A stretch of DNA of 34,936 nucleotides from Clostridiales bacterium (lineage in GTDB: Bacteria > Bacillota > Clostridia > Oscillospirales > Oscillospiraceae): positions 1 through 34,936 of the forward strand of contig JALEZN010000061.1 in assembly GCA_022772585.1 (NCBI GenBank). The letters run 5' to 3'. Below, piece after piece: positions 7,652-16,054 of the stretch. The notes beneath the pieces are model-generated. The model did not search any database. It was not told the DNA's origin and saw only the letters and a list, made by a program, of their open reading frames with translations. Positions within the stretch are counted from its first letter, which is position 1, and every line of letters starts with the position of its first letter. A program made the position numbers and the translations under genes.

Positions 7652-7993
7652 TTACACCAGGTCGTACTTGTTGAGTTCGCTCTGGATCAGGGCGTAGGTG
7701 ACGATCTGCAGGCCGAAGATGTTCAGGATCAGATAGAGGATGGGCAGGCTGCCTGTGGGCTCGCCGCTGTTGGCCCGGGCGTCATCCAGACAATCCCCCA
7801 TCTTGTAGCCCCAGTAGATGCCGTAGATGCCGCAGGTGATCAGGTTGAAGAGGAAAGCCATGCCGCCGGAGGTGCCGTAACGGGAGGAGAGCCGGTTGGT
7901 ATCATCGGTGATGCAGATGAACCAGTAGATACCGTAAATACCGCAGGTGATCAGCGTGTACACAATGCAAAGCGCAATATTTCTCTGTTTCAT
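7652..7993 (-). CDS. DUF4234-family membrane protein
   Basis: A 113-residue protein built from two similar membrane hairpins: both contain LITCGIYGIYW (near residues 14-24 and 51-61), each followed by polar residues, then a third hydrophobic segment at about 83-105. This is the DUF4234 pattern, of unknown function, often found next to DUF2752 genes as here. The repeat is visible in DNA too: 7811-7843 and 7922-7954 match over 33 bases with three differences. The ATG at 7993 is preceded by an AAGGTAGGG site. A strong promoter lies 40 to 70 bases upstream. Confidence 0.82.
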   Translation of the reverse strand: MKQRNIALCIVYTLITCGIYGIYWFICITDDTNRLSSRYGTSGGMAFLFNLITCGIYGIYWGYKMGDCLDDARANSGEPTGSLPILYLILNIFGLQIVTYALIQSELNKYDLV

Positions 7994-8032
7994 AACAAAA
8001 CCCTACCTTATTCCGAAATACAGATCAAAAGT

Positions 8033-8061
8033 ATTATATCGGATGCAGGGAACAAATACAA
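8033..8061 (-). promoter_or_regulatory. Sigma-A promoter for the DUF4234-DUF2752 pair
   Basis: Minus strand TTGTAT (8056-8061), 17-base spacer, perfect TATAAT (8033-8038). Its -35 box directly abuts the ilvD terminator hairpin, so the two units are packed without spare sequence. Confidence 0.85.
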
Positions 8062-8094
8062 GCGGTGGCGGCAGATTTCCTCTGCCGCCACCGC
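8062..8094 (-). terminator. Intrinsic terminator after ilvD
   Basis: Perfect 14-base inverted repeat (8062-8075 and 8081-8094), loop of 5, followed on the minus strand by a T-rich run (TTGTATTTG). It sits 16 bases after the ilvD stop. Confidence 0.8.
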
Positions 8095-8110
8095 AATGAA
8101 AGAGAGAAGC

Positions 8111-9772
8111 TTACTCCAGCACGGCGCCCCGGGCGGCGCTGGTCACCAGCTTGGCATACCGGGCCAGATAGCCGGTCTTGATGCGGGGCTCGGGACAGAC
8201 CCACTTTGCCTTCCGGGCGGCCAGGGTGGCGTCGTCTACCTTCAGCTGGATGGAACAGTTGGGGATGTCGATGGAGATGATATCGCCCTCCTCCACCAGA
8301 CCGATGGCGCCGCCCTGGGCGGCCTCGGGGCAGACATGGCCGATGGACGCGCCCCGGGTGGCGCCGGAGAAGCGGCCGTCGGTGATGAGGGCCACGTCCT
8401 TGTCCAGCCCCATGCCGGCGATGGCGCTGGTGGGGTTGAGCATCTCCCGCATGCCGGGACCGCCCTTGGGGCCCTCGTAGCGGATGACTACCACGTCGCC
8501 CGCCACGATCTTGCCGGCATAGATGGCGGCAATGGCGTCATCCTCGCTGTCAAAGACCCGGGCGGGGCCCTGGTGGACCATCATCTCGGCGGCCACGGCG
8601 GAGCGCTTGACCACGCAGCCCTCAGGGGCCAGGTTGCCCTTGAGCACGGCGATGCCGCCGTCCTGGGAGTAGGGGTTCTCAATGGGGCGGATGAGCTCGG
8701 GGTCCCGGTTGACCACGCCCTCCAGATTTTCCTCCAGCGTCTTGCCGGTGCAGGTCATGACGCTGGTGTCCAGCAGGCCCTTCTTGGTGAGCTCCTTCAT
8801 CACGGCGTATACGCCGCCGGCCCCCTCCAGGTCCTCCATGTAGGTGTTGCCCGCCGGTGCCAGGTGGCAGAGGTTGGGGGTCTTGGAGGAGATCTCGTTG
8901 GACATGTCCAGATCCAGCTCGATGCCGCACTCGTGGGCAATGGCGGGCAGATGGAGCATGGTGTTGGTGGAACAGCCCAGGGCCATGTCCACGGTCTCCG
9001 CGTTATGGAAGGCGGCGGGGGTCATGATGTCCCGGGGTTTGATGTCCTTCTTGACCAATTCCATGATCTGCATGCCGGCGTGCTTGGCCAGGCGGAGCCG
9101 AGCCGACCACACCGCGGGAATGGTGCCGTTGCCCCTGAGGCCCATGCCGATGGCCTCGGTCAGGCAGTTCATGGAGTTGGCGGTGTACATGCCGGAACAG
9201 GAGCCGCAGGTGGGACAGGCGCAGTTCTCATACTCCTCTACCCCCGCCTCGTCCAGCTTGCCGGCGTAGTAGGAGCCCACTGCCTCGAACATGTGGCTGA
9301 GGCAGGTGCGGCGGCCGTCGTTGAGGCGCCCGGCCAGCATGGGTCCGCCGGAGCAGAAAATGGTGGGGATGTTGACACGGGCGGCGGCCATCAGCAGGCC
9401 GGGTACGTTCTTGTCACAGTTGGGGATCATCACCAGACCGTCGAACTGGTGGGCCATGGCCATGGCCTCGGTGGAGTCGGCGATCAGGTCCCGGGTGACC
9501 AGAGAGTACTTCATGCCCACGTGGCCCATGGCGATGCCGTCGCACACGGCGATGGCGGGGAATTCAATGGGGGTGCCGCCGGCGGCACGGACGCCGGCCT
9601 TCACGGCCTCAGCGATCTTGTCCAGGTTCATGTGGCCGGGGACGATCTCGTTATAGGAGCACACCACGCCGATGAGAGGGCGCTCCAGCTCCTCCTTGGT
9701 GTAGCCCAGGGCGTAAAACAGGGAGCGGTTAGGGGCGGTAGGGATGCCCTTTTTCACATTGTCGCTGCGCAT
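8111..9772 (-). CDS. ilvD: Dihydroxy-acid dehydratase
   Basis: Dehydrates 2,3-dihydroxy-3-methylbutanoate and its ethyl homologue to the 2-oxo acids that precede valine, leucine and isoleucine. The 553-residue length is normal. Iron-sulfur cysteines are visible in IPNCDKN (Cys119) and in the motif [16 protein letters not shown] (Cys192 most likely the ligand). The first-domain motif reads VPGHM, as in the oxygen-labile 4Fe-4S enzyme of E. coli, not the PCN form with an extra cysteine; I infer a 4Fe-4S cluster. The ATG follows AAGGAGG by 8 bases. It is divergent from a GntR/FCD regulator with repeated operator-like sites between them, which suggests control by that protein. Confidence 0.97.
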   Translation of the reverse strand: MRSDNVKKGIPTAPNRSLFYALGYTKEELERPLIGVVCSYNEIVPGHMNLDKIAEAVKAGVRAAGGTPIEFPAIAVCDGIAMGHVGMKYSLVTRDLIADSTEAMAMAHQFDGLVMIPNCDKNVPGLLMAAARVNIPTIFCSGGPMLAGRLNDGRRTCLSHMFEAVGSYYAGKLDEAGVEEYENCACPTCGSCSGMYTANSMNCLTEAIGMGLRGNGTIPAVWSARLRLAKHAGMQIMELVKKDIKPRDIMTPAAFHNAETVDMALGCSTNTMLHLPAIAHECGIELDLDMSNEISSKTPNLCHLAPAGNTYMEDLEGAGGVYAVMKELTKKGLLDTSVMTCTGKTLEENLEGVVNRDPELIRPIENPYSQDGGIAVLKGNLAPEGCVVKRSAVAAEMMVHQGPARVFDSEDDAIAAIYAGKIVAGDVVVIRYEGPKGGPGMREMLNPTSAIAGMGLDKDVALITDGRFSGATRGASIGHVCPEAAQGGAIGLVEEGDIISIDIPNCSIQLKVDDATLAARKAKWVCPEPRIKTGYLARYAKLVTSAARGAVLE

Positions 9773-9802
9773 AGAGGATCCTCCTTAATCAACTTTCATA
9801 AG

Positions 9803-9833
9803 TTGTATGATTACGCTTGAATTGTATGACTAC
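9803..9833. promoter_or_regulatory. Two operator-like repeats between ilvD and gntR
   Basis: TTGTATGATTAC (9803-9814) and TTGTATGACTAC (9822-9833) repeat with a 19-base period; each core is a near-palindrome of the form TGTA-N4-TAC. They overlap the predicted promoters on both strands. GntR-family proteins bind such short dyads, so these are likely sites for the neighbouring regulator. Confidence 0.5.
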
Positions 9834-9845
9834 ATAGTATATGAT
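9817..9845 (+). promoter_or_regulatory. Promoter of the GntR regulator gene
   Basis: TTGAAT (9817-9822), 17-base spacer, TATGAT (9840-9845). Good boxes and spacing; start near 9852, about 65 bases before the GTG start. The second operator-like repeat fills the spacer. Confidence 0.65.
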
Positions 9846-9849
9846 AGAA
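9821..9849 (-). promoter_or_regulatory. Candidate promoter of ilvD
   Basis: Minus strand TTCTAT (9844-9849), 17-base spacer, TACAAT (9821-9826). The -35 box is weak. It overlaps the divergent promoter almost completely, so the two directions would compete and share the operators. Confidence 0.45.
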
Positions 9850-9917
9850 AAGAAGATGTCAAGGGGCGGGGCGGATTTTTTGGCCCGCTCCGCAGAGGAA
9901 TAAAAGGAGGAACCGCC

Positions 9918-10595
9918 GTGGAAAAGCAGAGCCTGTCCCAGCAGACCGCCCAGCGGCTCTACAACCGGATCGTGATCGAGCGGGAGATGGCTCCAGGGGA
10001 GAAGCTGCCCAATGAGCTGGAGCTCTCCCGCAGCCTGGGGGTGAGCCGCACCACTTTGCGGGACGCCCTGCGCGCCCTGACCACCCAGGGAGTGCTGGAG
10101 GTCCGCCGGGGAAAGGGGACCTTCGTATCGGAGGGGGTGGAGCGGGTCAACGACTATGGCTTCTCCCACCTGGACCAGGTGAAGGGTCAGCTGCGGGACC
10201 TGTTTGAGCTGCGCAGCGTGGTGGAGCCGGGAGTGGCCCGTCTGGCCTGCCGCCGGGCCACCGGGCAGGAGATGGACGAGATCCTGGAGCGGGGCGCCGA
10301 GGTGGAGCGCTGCATCCTGGCGGGGGAGGACCGCACCGGGGCTGACCGGGCATTCCACGCCGCCATCGTCCGGGCCACCCACAACGAGTTCATGATGCGC
10401 CTCATGCCCCTCATCAGCCAGGCGGTGGAGGTGGCGGTGGTCTCCGGTGAGCACCGGGAAAAGCTGGCCGAGGACACCCTGCGGGACCACGCCCTGCTGA
10501 TGGACTTTTTCCGCCGGCGGGATGCCGAGGGGGCGGAGCACGCCATGGCCATCCACATGCGCCACAGCATGGATGTGATGGGGCTGGAGGAATGA
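9918..10595 (+). CDS. GntR-family regulator, FadR/FCD type
   Basis: A 225-residue DNA-binding regulator. The winged helix-turn-helix covers about residues 8-70 (LPNELELSRSLGVSRTTLRDAL ... GKGTFVS) and the all-helical FCD ligand domain about 90-220, with the Asp/His residues that usually hold a metal (DRAFHAAI and the two His-containing helices near the end). Ligands of this family are mostly organic or sugar acids; which one is not readable here. The GTG at 9918 follows a perfect AAAGGAGG by 7 bases, while the open frame extending to 9807 is leader. Divergence from ilvD and the shared repeats suggest autoregulation and control of ilvD, an uncommon pairing. Confidence 0.88.
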   Translation: MEKQSLSQQTAQRLYNRIVIEREMAPGEKLPNELELSRSLGVSRTTLRDALRALTTQGVLEVRRGKGTFVSEGVERVNDYGFSHLDQVKGQLRDLFELRSVVEPGVARLACRRATGQEMDEILERGAEVERCILAGEDRTGADRAFHAAIVRATHNEFMMRLMPLISQAVEVAVVSGEHREKLAEDTLRDHALLMDFFRRRDAEGAEHAMAIHMRHSMDVMGLEE

Positions 10596-10627
10596 ATGCA
10601 GCCGGTTTCCGGCCTGAGGATGAAAAA

Positions 10628-10660
10628 AGCTCCGGTCCCCGATTTGCGGGGACCGGAGCT
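10628..10660 (-). terminator. Terminator for the minus-strand small gene
   Basis: Perfect 13-base inverted repeat (10628-10640, 10648-10660). On the minus strand it is followed by TTTTTT, so it serves the gene ending at 10726. It lies nearer to the gntR stop than to that gene. Confidence 0.82.
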
Positions 10661-10669
10661 CAGAGAACA

Positions 10670-10706
10670 GATGGGGCGGCAGCGTATCCGGCGCTGCCGC
10701 CCCATC
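10670..10706 (+). terminator. Terminator for the GntR gene
   Basis: Perfect 15-base inverted repeat (10670-10684, 10692-10706), loop of 7, followed on the plus strand by ACTGTTTT. The two convergent genes each pass through the other's hairpin before meeting their own T-tract. Confidence 0.75.
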
Positions 10707-10725
10707 ACTGTTTTGAGCCGCCGCG

Positions 10726-10950
10726 TCAGTCTTTCCACATGGCGCTGAAGTACAGCGCATTGCCGAAATCATGGCTGCGGACGATGGACTTTGCCAGCGA
10801 GGCGGCGTCGAAACCGCTCTTTCCCGTCATCTCAAAGTCCAGTTCCATTCCCTTGCGGCTGACCAGCTTGATGGTCACACCGTCCTTGTCATAGCCGTCC
10901 AGTGCGGCGCACACCTTGTCGGTCAGAAGGGGAGCCTTTACGATCAGCAT
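10726..10950 (-). CDS. Small protein of unknown function, 74 residues
   Basis: I do not recognise this family. The protein is soluble and of mixed charge, with no membrane segment or cysteine cluster; it begins MLIVKAPLLTDKVCAALD and has predicted alternating strand and helix. Reality is supported by an AAGGAGG site 8 bases before the ATG at 10950, a promoter at 11027-11055 and a T-tract terminator at 10628-10660, so it is a one-gene transcript. The open frame continues upstream to 11106, but that part is promoter and leader and reads as low-quality protein. Confidence 0.72.
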   Translation of the reverse strand: MLIVKAPLLTDKVCAALDGYDKDGVTIKLVSRKGMELDFEMTGKSGFDAASLAKSIVRSHDFGNALYFSAMWKD

Positions 10951-11026
10951 AATAAATTCCTCCTTAATAATTTGGGTATGAATGGTACGTATAATAGATA
11001 AAAATACGGTGATTCGTAGTACTTTT

Positions 11027-11055
11027 AGTGTAGCATACCGGGAGACCGGTGTCGA
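11027..11055 (-). promoter_or_regulatory. Promoter of the 74-residue protein gene
   Basis: Minus strand TCGACA (11050-11055), 17-base spacer, TACACT (11027-11032). It predicts a leader of about 70 bases. Confidence 0.6.
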
Positions 11056-11075
11056 TGCCGGAATAAAATCATATT

Positions 11076-11095
11076 TTGCCATATCGCTATGGAAA
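11076..11095. promoter_or_regulatory. Dyad motif, copy A
   Basis: A 20-base near-palindrome, CCATA-N4-TATGG with outer TT and AA. Related sequences occur at 20999-21018 and 21099-21118, upstream of the surface-protein operon. Possibly a regulator binding site; low certainty. Confidence 0.3.
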
Positions 11096-11125
11096 AAGAG
11101 AATCATTACAGTGGCCGCGAAAAGA

Positions 11126-11160
11126 CACCGCCATATGCCTGAGCATATGGCGGTGCTTTT
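11126..11160. terminator. Terminator downstream of the surface-protein operon
   Basis: Perfect 13-base inverted repeat (11126-11138, 11143-11155), loop of 4. CTTTT follows on the plus strand and TCTTTT on the minus strand. Its most likely job is to end the minus-strand operon that stops at 11328. Confidence 0.7.
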
Positions 11161-11327
11161 GCGGGGAGATCGAGGGATGCTGAAAAAGGAATTACACGCC
11201 AGGAGTGATCATGCTGTGATAACGGTCCATTCGGCAGGGCAGGGAAAAGGCTGGACCGTTGACTGTGTGCAGATCCCGCTTGTCCCGGGGGACTGTGAGG
11301 ATCTCATCGGGTGCGTAAGCAGTTGCC

Positions 11328-14300
11328 TTAAAGCTCGCTGCCCAGGGACTCCAGGAAAGCCGCGTAGCGGGCAGCAGCATCGTCATCGCTGAGGCCTCTG
11401 TCAAAGATATTGACGAAGCTGATCTTGCCCTTGAAGAACTGGTAACGGTCCTGGAAACCTTCACTGTCGGCACCCAGGAAGAAGTCGTTGGTGGTGTTGA
11501 TGTCGATATCGGCATCGGCCGCGGCAGAATCGCACAGCACACCGTCCACGAACATCTTCAAGGTAGCGTGATCGTAAGTGATCATGACATGGTGGGGCAC
11601 GTCGGCCTCAATAACATCAGAGACGAGGTCGTTAAAGCCACCGTCCATGAAGAAATGAAGCTTGCCGTCACCGTTGTCATACGCCAGAGAGTAACCGCCG
11701 GTCTCATAGTTGCTCAGGATGTGCTGCTCATCGCTGCCGTGCAGGGAGCTGGTGTCCTCGGAGCGCTCCGAATCAACCACAAACGCGGTCTCAATGGTGA
11801 TCTGGTCCGCAGTGTAGAAGCTGGAATTGAAGGGAATGCGGGCACAGGAGCTGTTCGCGTCGCCGCGCGCGCCAACACCGTCCAGAGAGAGCACGTTCTT
11901 CTTGAACACGTCGTCGTAAACGACAGCTGCTCCGCCTTCCAGCTTGGCGTCGTTCTGGTTGACGGACGCGTCCTTCACGACGCTGCCTGCCACCGTCTCA
12001 AAGTCCATGCTCAGCACATGGGGGGCATCGGGATCAAAGGAATCGGCAGACTCCACGTCGAAGGGGTCAGATTCGATGAACTCGGAGAGGTTTCCGTAGG
12101 CATCGAACGCCTCCACAAGGATCTTGTTGCCGGTGGAGCCGGGCTCCAGGCCCTTGATCGTCCGGGTGAACGTGGTGGGTTCATTCTTCAGCCAATAGGG
12201 ATTGTAGATCAGGTCCACCTGCTTTACGGAGCCGCTTTCGTCCTGAACGAAGATGTTGTAGTGGGAAACGACATTGTCGTCAGTGGCGGCGGGGAAGGAG
12301 ATATCACAGGAATTGAAGGTCACATTCTCCACGTCCACAGAAGCGTCCGACTCGAAAGCCGGGTCCACATCATCGGTGATCACAACAGACAGCATGTCGT
12401 CAAAAGGCATGCTTTCCGCGCTCAGCTTCTCATAGCCGCCGTCGTTGAAGGCCAGCTGGTGAACCAGCATATGATCCTCAAAGACCTCGACAAACAGGCC
12501 CTGAGAGATGGGCTTGGAGGTGAAGTAATCGCCCTCGGTCTCGATGTCTGCAACGCCGCCGTCGTGGATGCTCAGGCAGCCGACGCCGTTTCCGAACAGA
12601 TTGTGGATGTTATTGAGGGAAGCATGGCTGTGTCCGCTGAACATGACCACATTGGGGTGCTCCTCAAAGATGGGCGCAAGCTTTTGGACCGTGGTACTGT
12701 TTCTCTTGGCCCAGGTGTTGTGGTCGTAGTGGTTGATCAGGAATACGGGCTTGCTGGGATCGGCAGACTGGCCGTCATAACCCTCTTCGATCTTGCTCTC
12801 CAGCCAGCTGATGCGCTCGTCCGTCAGATCCTTGCGGTCATGGTTGAATACGATGAAGTGATAGCCGTTCACCCAGGTGTCGTAGAACAGCATATTCGCT
12901 TCGGTGGCATCGTCATTCTGAGAAACAGTATACGCGGGATTGTCGCCGATGCCGGTCTTTTCATAGAACAGTTCCTGGATCTGGCTGCCGTAATAGTTCT
13001 CGTGGTTGCCAGTGTTGAAGATGGGGAAGGCGCCATCCTGGATATTTGCGTTCAGGACAGCCAGGTAATCATCAAACTGGTCGGTAGACACACGGGGGTC
13101 ATCCGAAAGGTCGCCGTTGAGAACAATGGCATCATACATCAAGCCGTTCTCCGTGTAGTAATTCAGAGCCGTCTCAAACCGCTTCTCAAAGGTGGTCGGC
13201 ATCACATGATCGGTACAACCAATGTGCACGTCGCTCATGACAGCCAGAGAGAGGAGAGGCTCATCAGAATCAGACTCCGCAGAAGCGCTGACCTGATCGT
13301 ACATGGTCTCGCCGATCAGACGCTCGGTGACGGTGACGGTGATGGCGCCGGAGGCGCTCTTCTCCAGAGTGGCCTTGCCGGAAGCGTCGGTACGGGCGCG
13401 GCCGATGTAGGCGCCGTCAGAGTAGAAGTCGACGATCATGCGGGACAGAGGCGTGCCGTTGTCGGTGACGGTAGCCACCAGCGCGGAGCCGGTCTCCACG
13501 GTGACATCGGGAGTGGCGCGGGTGAAGCGTACACCCTCGGTCTCCTCAATGATGCCGTAGTAGCGGCCCAGCCAGTAGGGCAGGGTGAACACGGTGCCGC
13601 AATCCAGGCTGCCGTAGGTATAAGGCGTGCCGGTCTGCTGGCCGTAGCCCTGATACCGCTCAAAGGGGTTGTGGTCGTGCTTGCCGATGTTCATCTCGTC
13701 CCAAGTGATGAGATAGTTGGTCTGGGCGCGGCTGTCGCGGTTGCCGGCTTCGATGTAGAAAACATCCTGACGGTCACCGCGGGCGTACATCCTGTTGTTG
13801 CGCAGCAGGGGAGAGCGGTAGAAGAAGCGAATGGCGGAAGCCAGATCCACATCATCCTTCTCGGGGTGGGCCAGCTGATACAGGAAGGTGTAGAAGGGGT
13901 TCTCCTCGCGCTCTTCCTGACCGTCGTACCACTGGTCAAAGGCTTCCACGATCTTGCCGTAGCGGTCGGAGTTGTCCTCCAGGGTAATGAGGCAGTAGAC
14001 GGGGAACCAGCCCAGCTCCTCGTCGGAGTAGTTCACATACTGGGTCCAATCCTCGTGGAGCGCGTTGTTGAAGATCTTTTTGCCGGGGGTGTACTCGGTG
14101 ACGGGGGTGTTGTCGTTATCGTCATAGGCGTCAGTGTTCTGGCGAATGATGCGGCGCTCCACGTACTCCAGGGCCATATCGATATAGCCCTTGCCGTTCT
14201 CATAGGCATTGGGATTGTTGGGGATGCTGCCGCCGGAGTAGGGAGACTCGAAGCACTGGCCGTAAGCCACGTTGTAGGTGGCGGCCTTGTCGGCCTCACC

Positions 14301-16037
14301 CTCGGCCCCCGCGATGTAGGCGGCGACCTTCAGGGCGGCCATGACTTCCAGCGCGTTCAGGGGGCCGTCCTCGTAGCCGTAGGAGAGGGCGTCTTCCTTC
14401 TCGTCATCCACGCCGATGCAGTAGAGGCCGTCCCACTCGGGCTGGGCGCGCATAACGTCCAGACCGTCGTTGAAGTAGCGGGCGAGCCAGCGGGACCACT
14501 GGGTGGCCTTGCCGGTGGCGTCCACGATGTAGTAGTGATCGTCTTCCAGGATCAGGTCGGTCATACGGGTGCAGGCTTCGGCGACCAGCTCCTTGAGCTC
14601 GGCGTCCTCAGCCTCGTCGCAGAGGTAGCGGTAAGCGGTCAGGAACAGGGCGTAGTGGCCGTCCACCTCGTCGGAGGAGGTATCCGCCTTGTAGACGATC
14701 TGGCTCTCATCGATGTAACCATCCGCACCGATGGCGCTGTCAGGGAAGAGCTCGTTGAAGGCCTGGGGGATCCGCTCATAGATGGGGGCGGTCAGGCGGA
14801 ATTTGACCTTGCTCTGGTCGAACTCGCCGGGAATGCTGCTGCCTTCCGTGCCCACGTTGACGCCTTCATACATCACGGGGAACACCTGGTTCCGGTTGGA
14901 GGAGACGATGTCGGTGCCCAGCTTGTTGCCCTCTTCACGGACGGTGTTGAAGGTGTCGATGGAGGACTGGCTCAGGCCCAGACCGTTGTAGTCAGTGTCC
15001 TGGGCAAAGATCTGGGAGCCGCGCTTATTCAGGGAGTCGCCGGTGATGCGGACGGTGGCGATGCCGATGGGCTCCTTGCCCTCCTGCTTGAGCTCGTCGA
15101 TGATGGGATCGGGATAGGTCTCACCCTCGTTGAGCATGCGCTTCTCAAACCAGAAGCCGTTCTCGAGCTGCATGCCGTTGGCACCCACTGCGGCGCGGGC
15201 CTCGCTGGTCAGCATGTAGGAGCGGCAGGGGAAGCCGTTGCCGCGGCCGGAGATGTAGTCCAGCAGCAGGACCGCCTTGGTGGCACGGGTGGCGGCCTTC
15301 TTGGCGGCGGCGATCTGGGCCTCGTCGGCGCCCTCGTTCTTCAGGGTCTGGTAACGCATGATCTCGCCCATGGCGTACATGGCGGTCCACAGGCCGTCGT
15401 TGTCGTTGGTATTGACAAAGGTCTGGGTGTACTCATCGGTGGCGGGATCGTAGGAGAAGGTATTGCTGTCGGTGATCATGCCACGGCGGTCGTTGACGTC
15501 GTTGGCCATCTTCTCGTAGAAGTAGGTGCGCTCCTCCATGGTCATGGAGACCATTTTGATGTGGACAGAGCCGGAAGCGTTGCGGACCCACACGCCGCCG
15601 TTGTCGTCAGCGGCCAGGCCGGTGACATGGTCATCGCCGTTGTAGAGGTAGCGGTTGCCGGCGAAATACTGGACCATGTCGCGGGGGTCCTTCTCGGTCA
15701 GGTCCATGCGCATCAGGCCGTTCTTGGTGCCGATCCACACGGCACCGTCGGTAGCCTTGACGGCGCAGGTTACATCGTCCTCGGTGGCCGCGGCGGGCAG
15801 GAGGCTGATGGCGTCGGCGTTCTCGACCCAGACCACGCCCTCAGGCGTCTGGGTAGCGACATACTCCATCACCTTGGTGGGAGCGGCCTCGAGCTGAATG
15901 GTCTCATAGGCCTTGGTCTGGTTGACAGCAAGGTCATCCTGGGCACCGGAAGCCATGGCCGGCAGGCAGGTGCTGGTCAGGATCGTACCGGTCAGTACCA
16001 GAGAGAGGATCCGTTTTCCGTGGAGGTTCATTTTCAT
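11328..16037 (-). CDS. Giant secreted protein: propeller blades, helical toroid, metallophosphoesterase, LamG-like
   Basis: A 1569-residue exported protein. Signal peptide at 1-30 (ending PAMASG). Two Reg_prop-type propeller blades at about 85-170 (VWIGTKNGLMR, GVWVRNASG). A helical domain at about 190-830 resembles alpha/alpha-toroid proteins and shares DTSSDEVDGHY and an aromatic-rich ARYFND motif with the upstream paralogue. An Ig-like segment (about 850-915) follows. A calcineurin-like phosphoesterase lies at about 925-1190, with all metal motifs: SDVHIG, NGDLSDD, TGNHE, NHYDHN, SGHSH. Then a fibronectin-like segment (1235-1345) and a concanavalin/LamG-like domain (1345-1565). No SLH domain; anchoring may be through the first gene of the operon. 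AAGGAG precedes the ATG by 9 bases, 17 bases after the previous stop. Substrate unknown; a surface glycan or phosphodiester is inference. Confidence 0.83.
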   Translation of the reverse strand: MKMNLHGKRILSLVLTGTILTSTCLPAMASGAQDDLAVNQTKAYETIQLEAAPTKVMEYVATQTPEGVVWVENADAISLLPAAATEDDVTCAVKATDGAVWIGTKNGLMRMDLTEKDPRDMVQYFAGNRYLYNGDDHVTGLAADDNGGVWVRNASGSVHIKMVSMTMEERTYFYEKMANDVNDRRGMITDSNTFSYDPATDEYTQTFVNTNDNDGLWTAMYAMGEIMRYQTLKNEGADEAQIAAAKKAATRATKAVLLLDYISGRGNGFPCRSYMLTSEARAAVGANGMQLENGFWFEKRMLNEGETYPDPIIDELKQEGKEPIGIATVRITGDSLNKRGSQIFAQDTDYNGLGLSQSSIDTFNTVREEGNKLGTDIVSSNRNQVFPVMYEGVNVGTEGSSIPGEFDQSKVKFRLTAPIYERIPQAFNELFPDSAIGADGYIDESQIVYKADTSSDEVDGHYALFLTAYRYLCDEAEDAELKELVAEACTRMTDLILEDDHYYIVDATGKATQWSRWLARYFNDGLDVMRAQPEWDGLYCIGVDDEKEDALSYGYEDGPLNALEVMAALKVAAYIAGAEGEADKAATYNVAYGQCFESPYSGGSIPNNPNAYENGKGYIDMALEYVERRIIRQNTDAYDDNDNTPVTEYTPGKKIFNNALHEDWTQYVNYSDEELGWFPVYCLITLEDNSDRYGKIVEAFDQWYDGQEEREENPFYTFLYQLAHPEKDDVDLASAIRFFYRSPLLRNNRMYARGDRQDVFYIEAGNRDSRAQTNYLITWDEMNIGKHDHNPFERYQGYGQQTGTPYTYGSLDCGTVFTLPYWLGRYYGIIEETEGVRFTRATPDVTVETGSALVATVTDNGTPLSRMIVDFYSDGAYIGRARTDASGKATLEKSASGAITVTVTERLIGETMYDQVSASAESDSDEPLLSLAVMSDVHIGCTDHVMPTTFEKRFETALNYYTENGLMYDAIVLNGDLSDDPRVSTDQFDDYLAVLNANIQDGAFPIFNTGNHENYYGSQIQELFYEKTGIGDNPAYTVSQNDDATEANMLFYDTWVNGYHFIVFNHDRKDLTDERISWLESKIEEGYDGQSADPSKPVFLINHYDHNTWAKRNSTTVQKLAPIFEEHPNVVMFSGHSHASLNNIHNLFGNGVGCLSIHDGGVADIETEGDYFTSKPISQGLFVEVFEDHMLVHQLAFNDGGYEKLSAESMPFDDMLSVVITDDVDPAFESDASVDVENVTFNSCDISFPAATDDNVVSHYNIFVQDESGSVKQVDLIYNPYWLKNEPTTFTRTIKGLEPGSTGNKILVEAFDAYGNLSEFIESDPFDVESADSFDPDAPHVLSMDFETVAGSVVKDASVNQNDAKLEGGAAVVYDDVFKKNVLSLDGVGARGDANSSCARIPFNSSFYTADQITIETAFVVDSERSEDTSSLHGSDEQHILSNYETGGYSLAYDNGDGKLHFFMDGGFNDLVSDVIEADVPHHVMITYDHATLKMFVDGVLCDSAAADADIDINTTNDFFLGADSEGFQDRYQFFKGKISFVNIFDRGLSDDDAAARYAAFLESLGSEL

Positions 16038-16054
16038 GATAACTGTCTCCTTCC

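Larger units (their letters stand above)
10951..11327. other. Intergenic region between the small gene and the surface-protein operon
   Basis: About 380 bases. It holds the small-gene leader and promoter, a dyad at 11076-11095, a terminator hairpin at 11126-11160, and a wide inverted repeat AACGGTCCA / TGGACCGTT (11221-11229, 11252-11260) that could form in the 3' end of the 1569-residue protein transcript. No convincing gene is present, although an open frame crosses it on the plus strand. Confidence 0.55.

Noticed and set aside
7649..9820. Long plus-strand open frame opposite ilvD
   Set aside because: Antisense shadow of ilvD, which has intact iron-sulfur motifs and a strong ribosome site.
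10982..11392. Plus-strand open frame across the intergenic region at 11 kb
   Set aside because: It runs through a promoter, a terminator hairpin and into the antisense of the giant gene, with no ribosome site.
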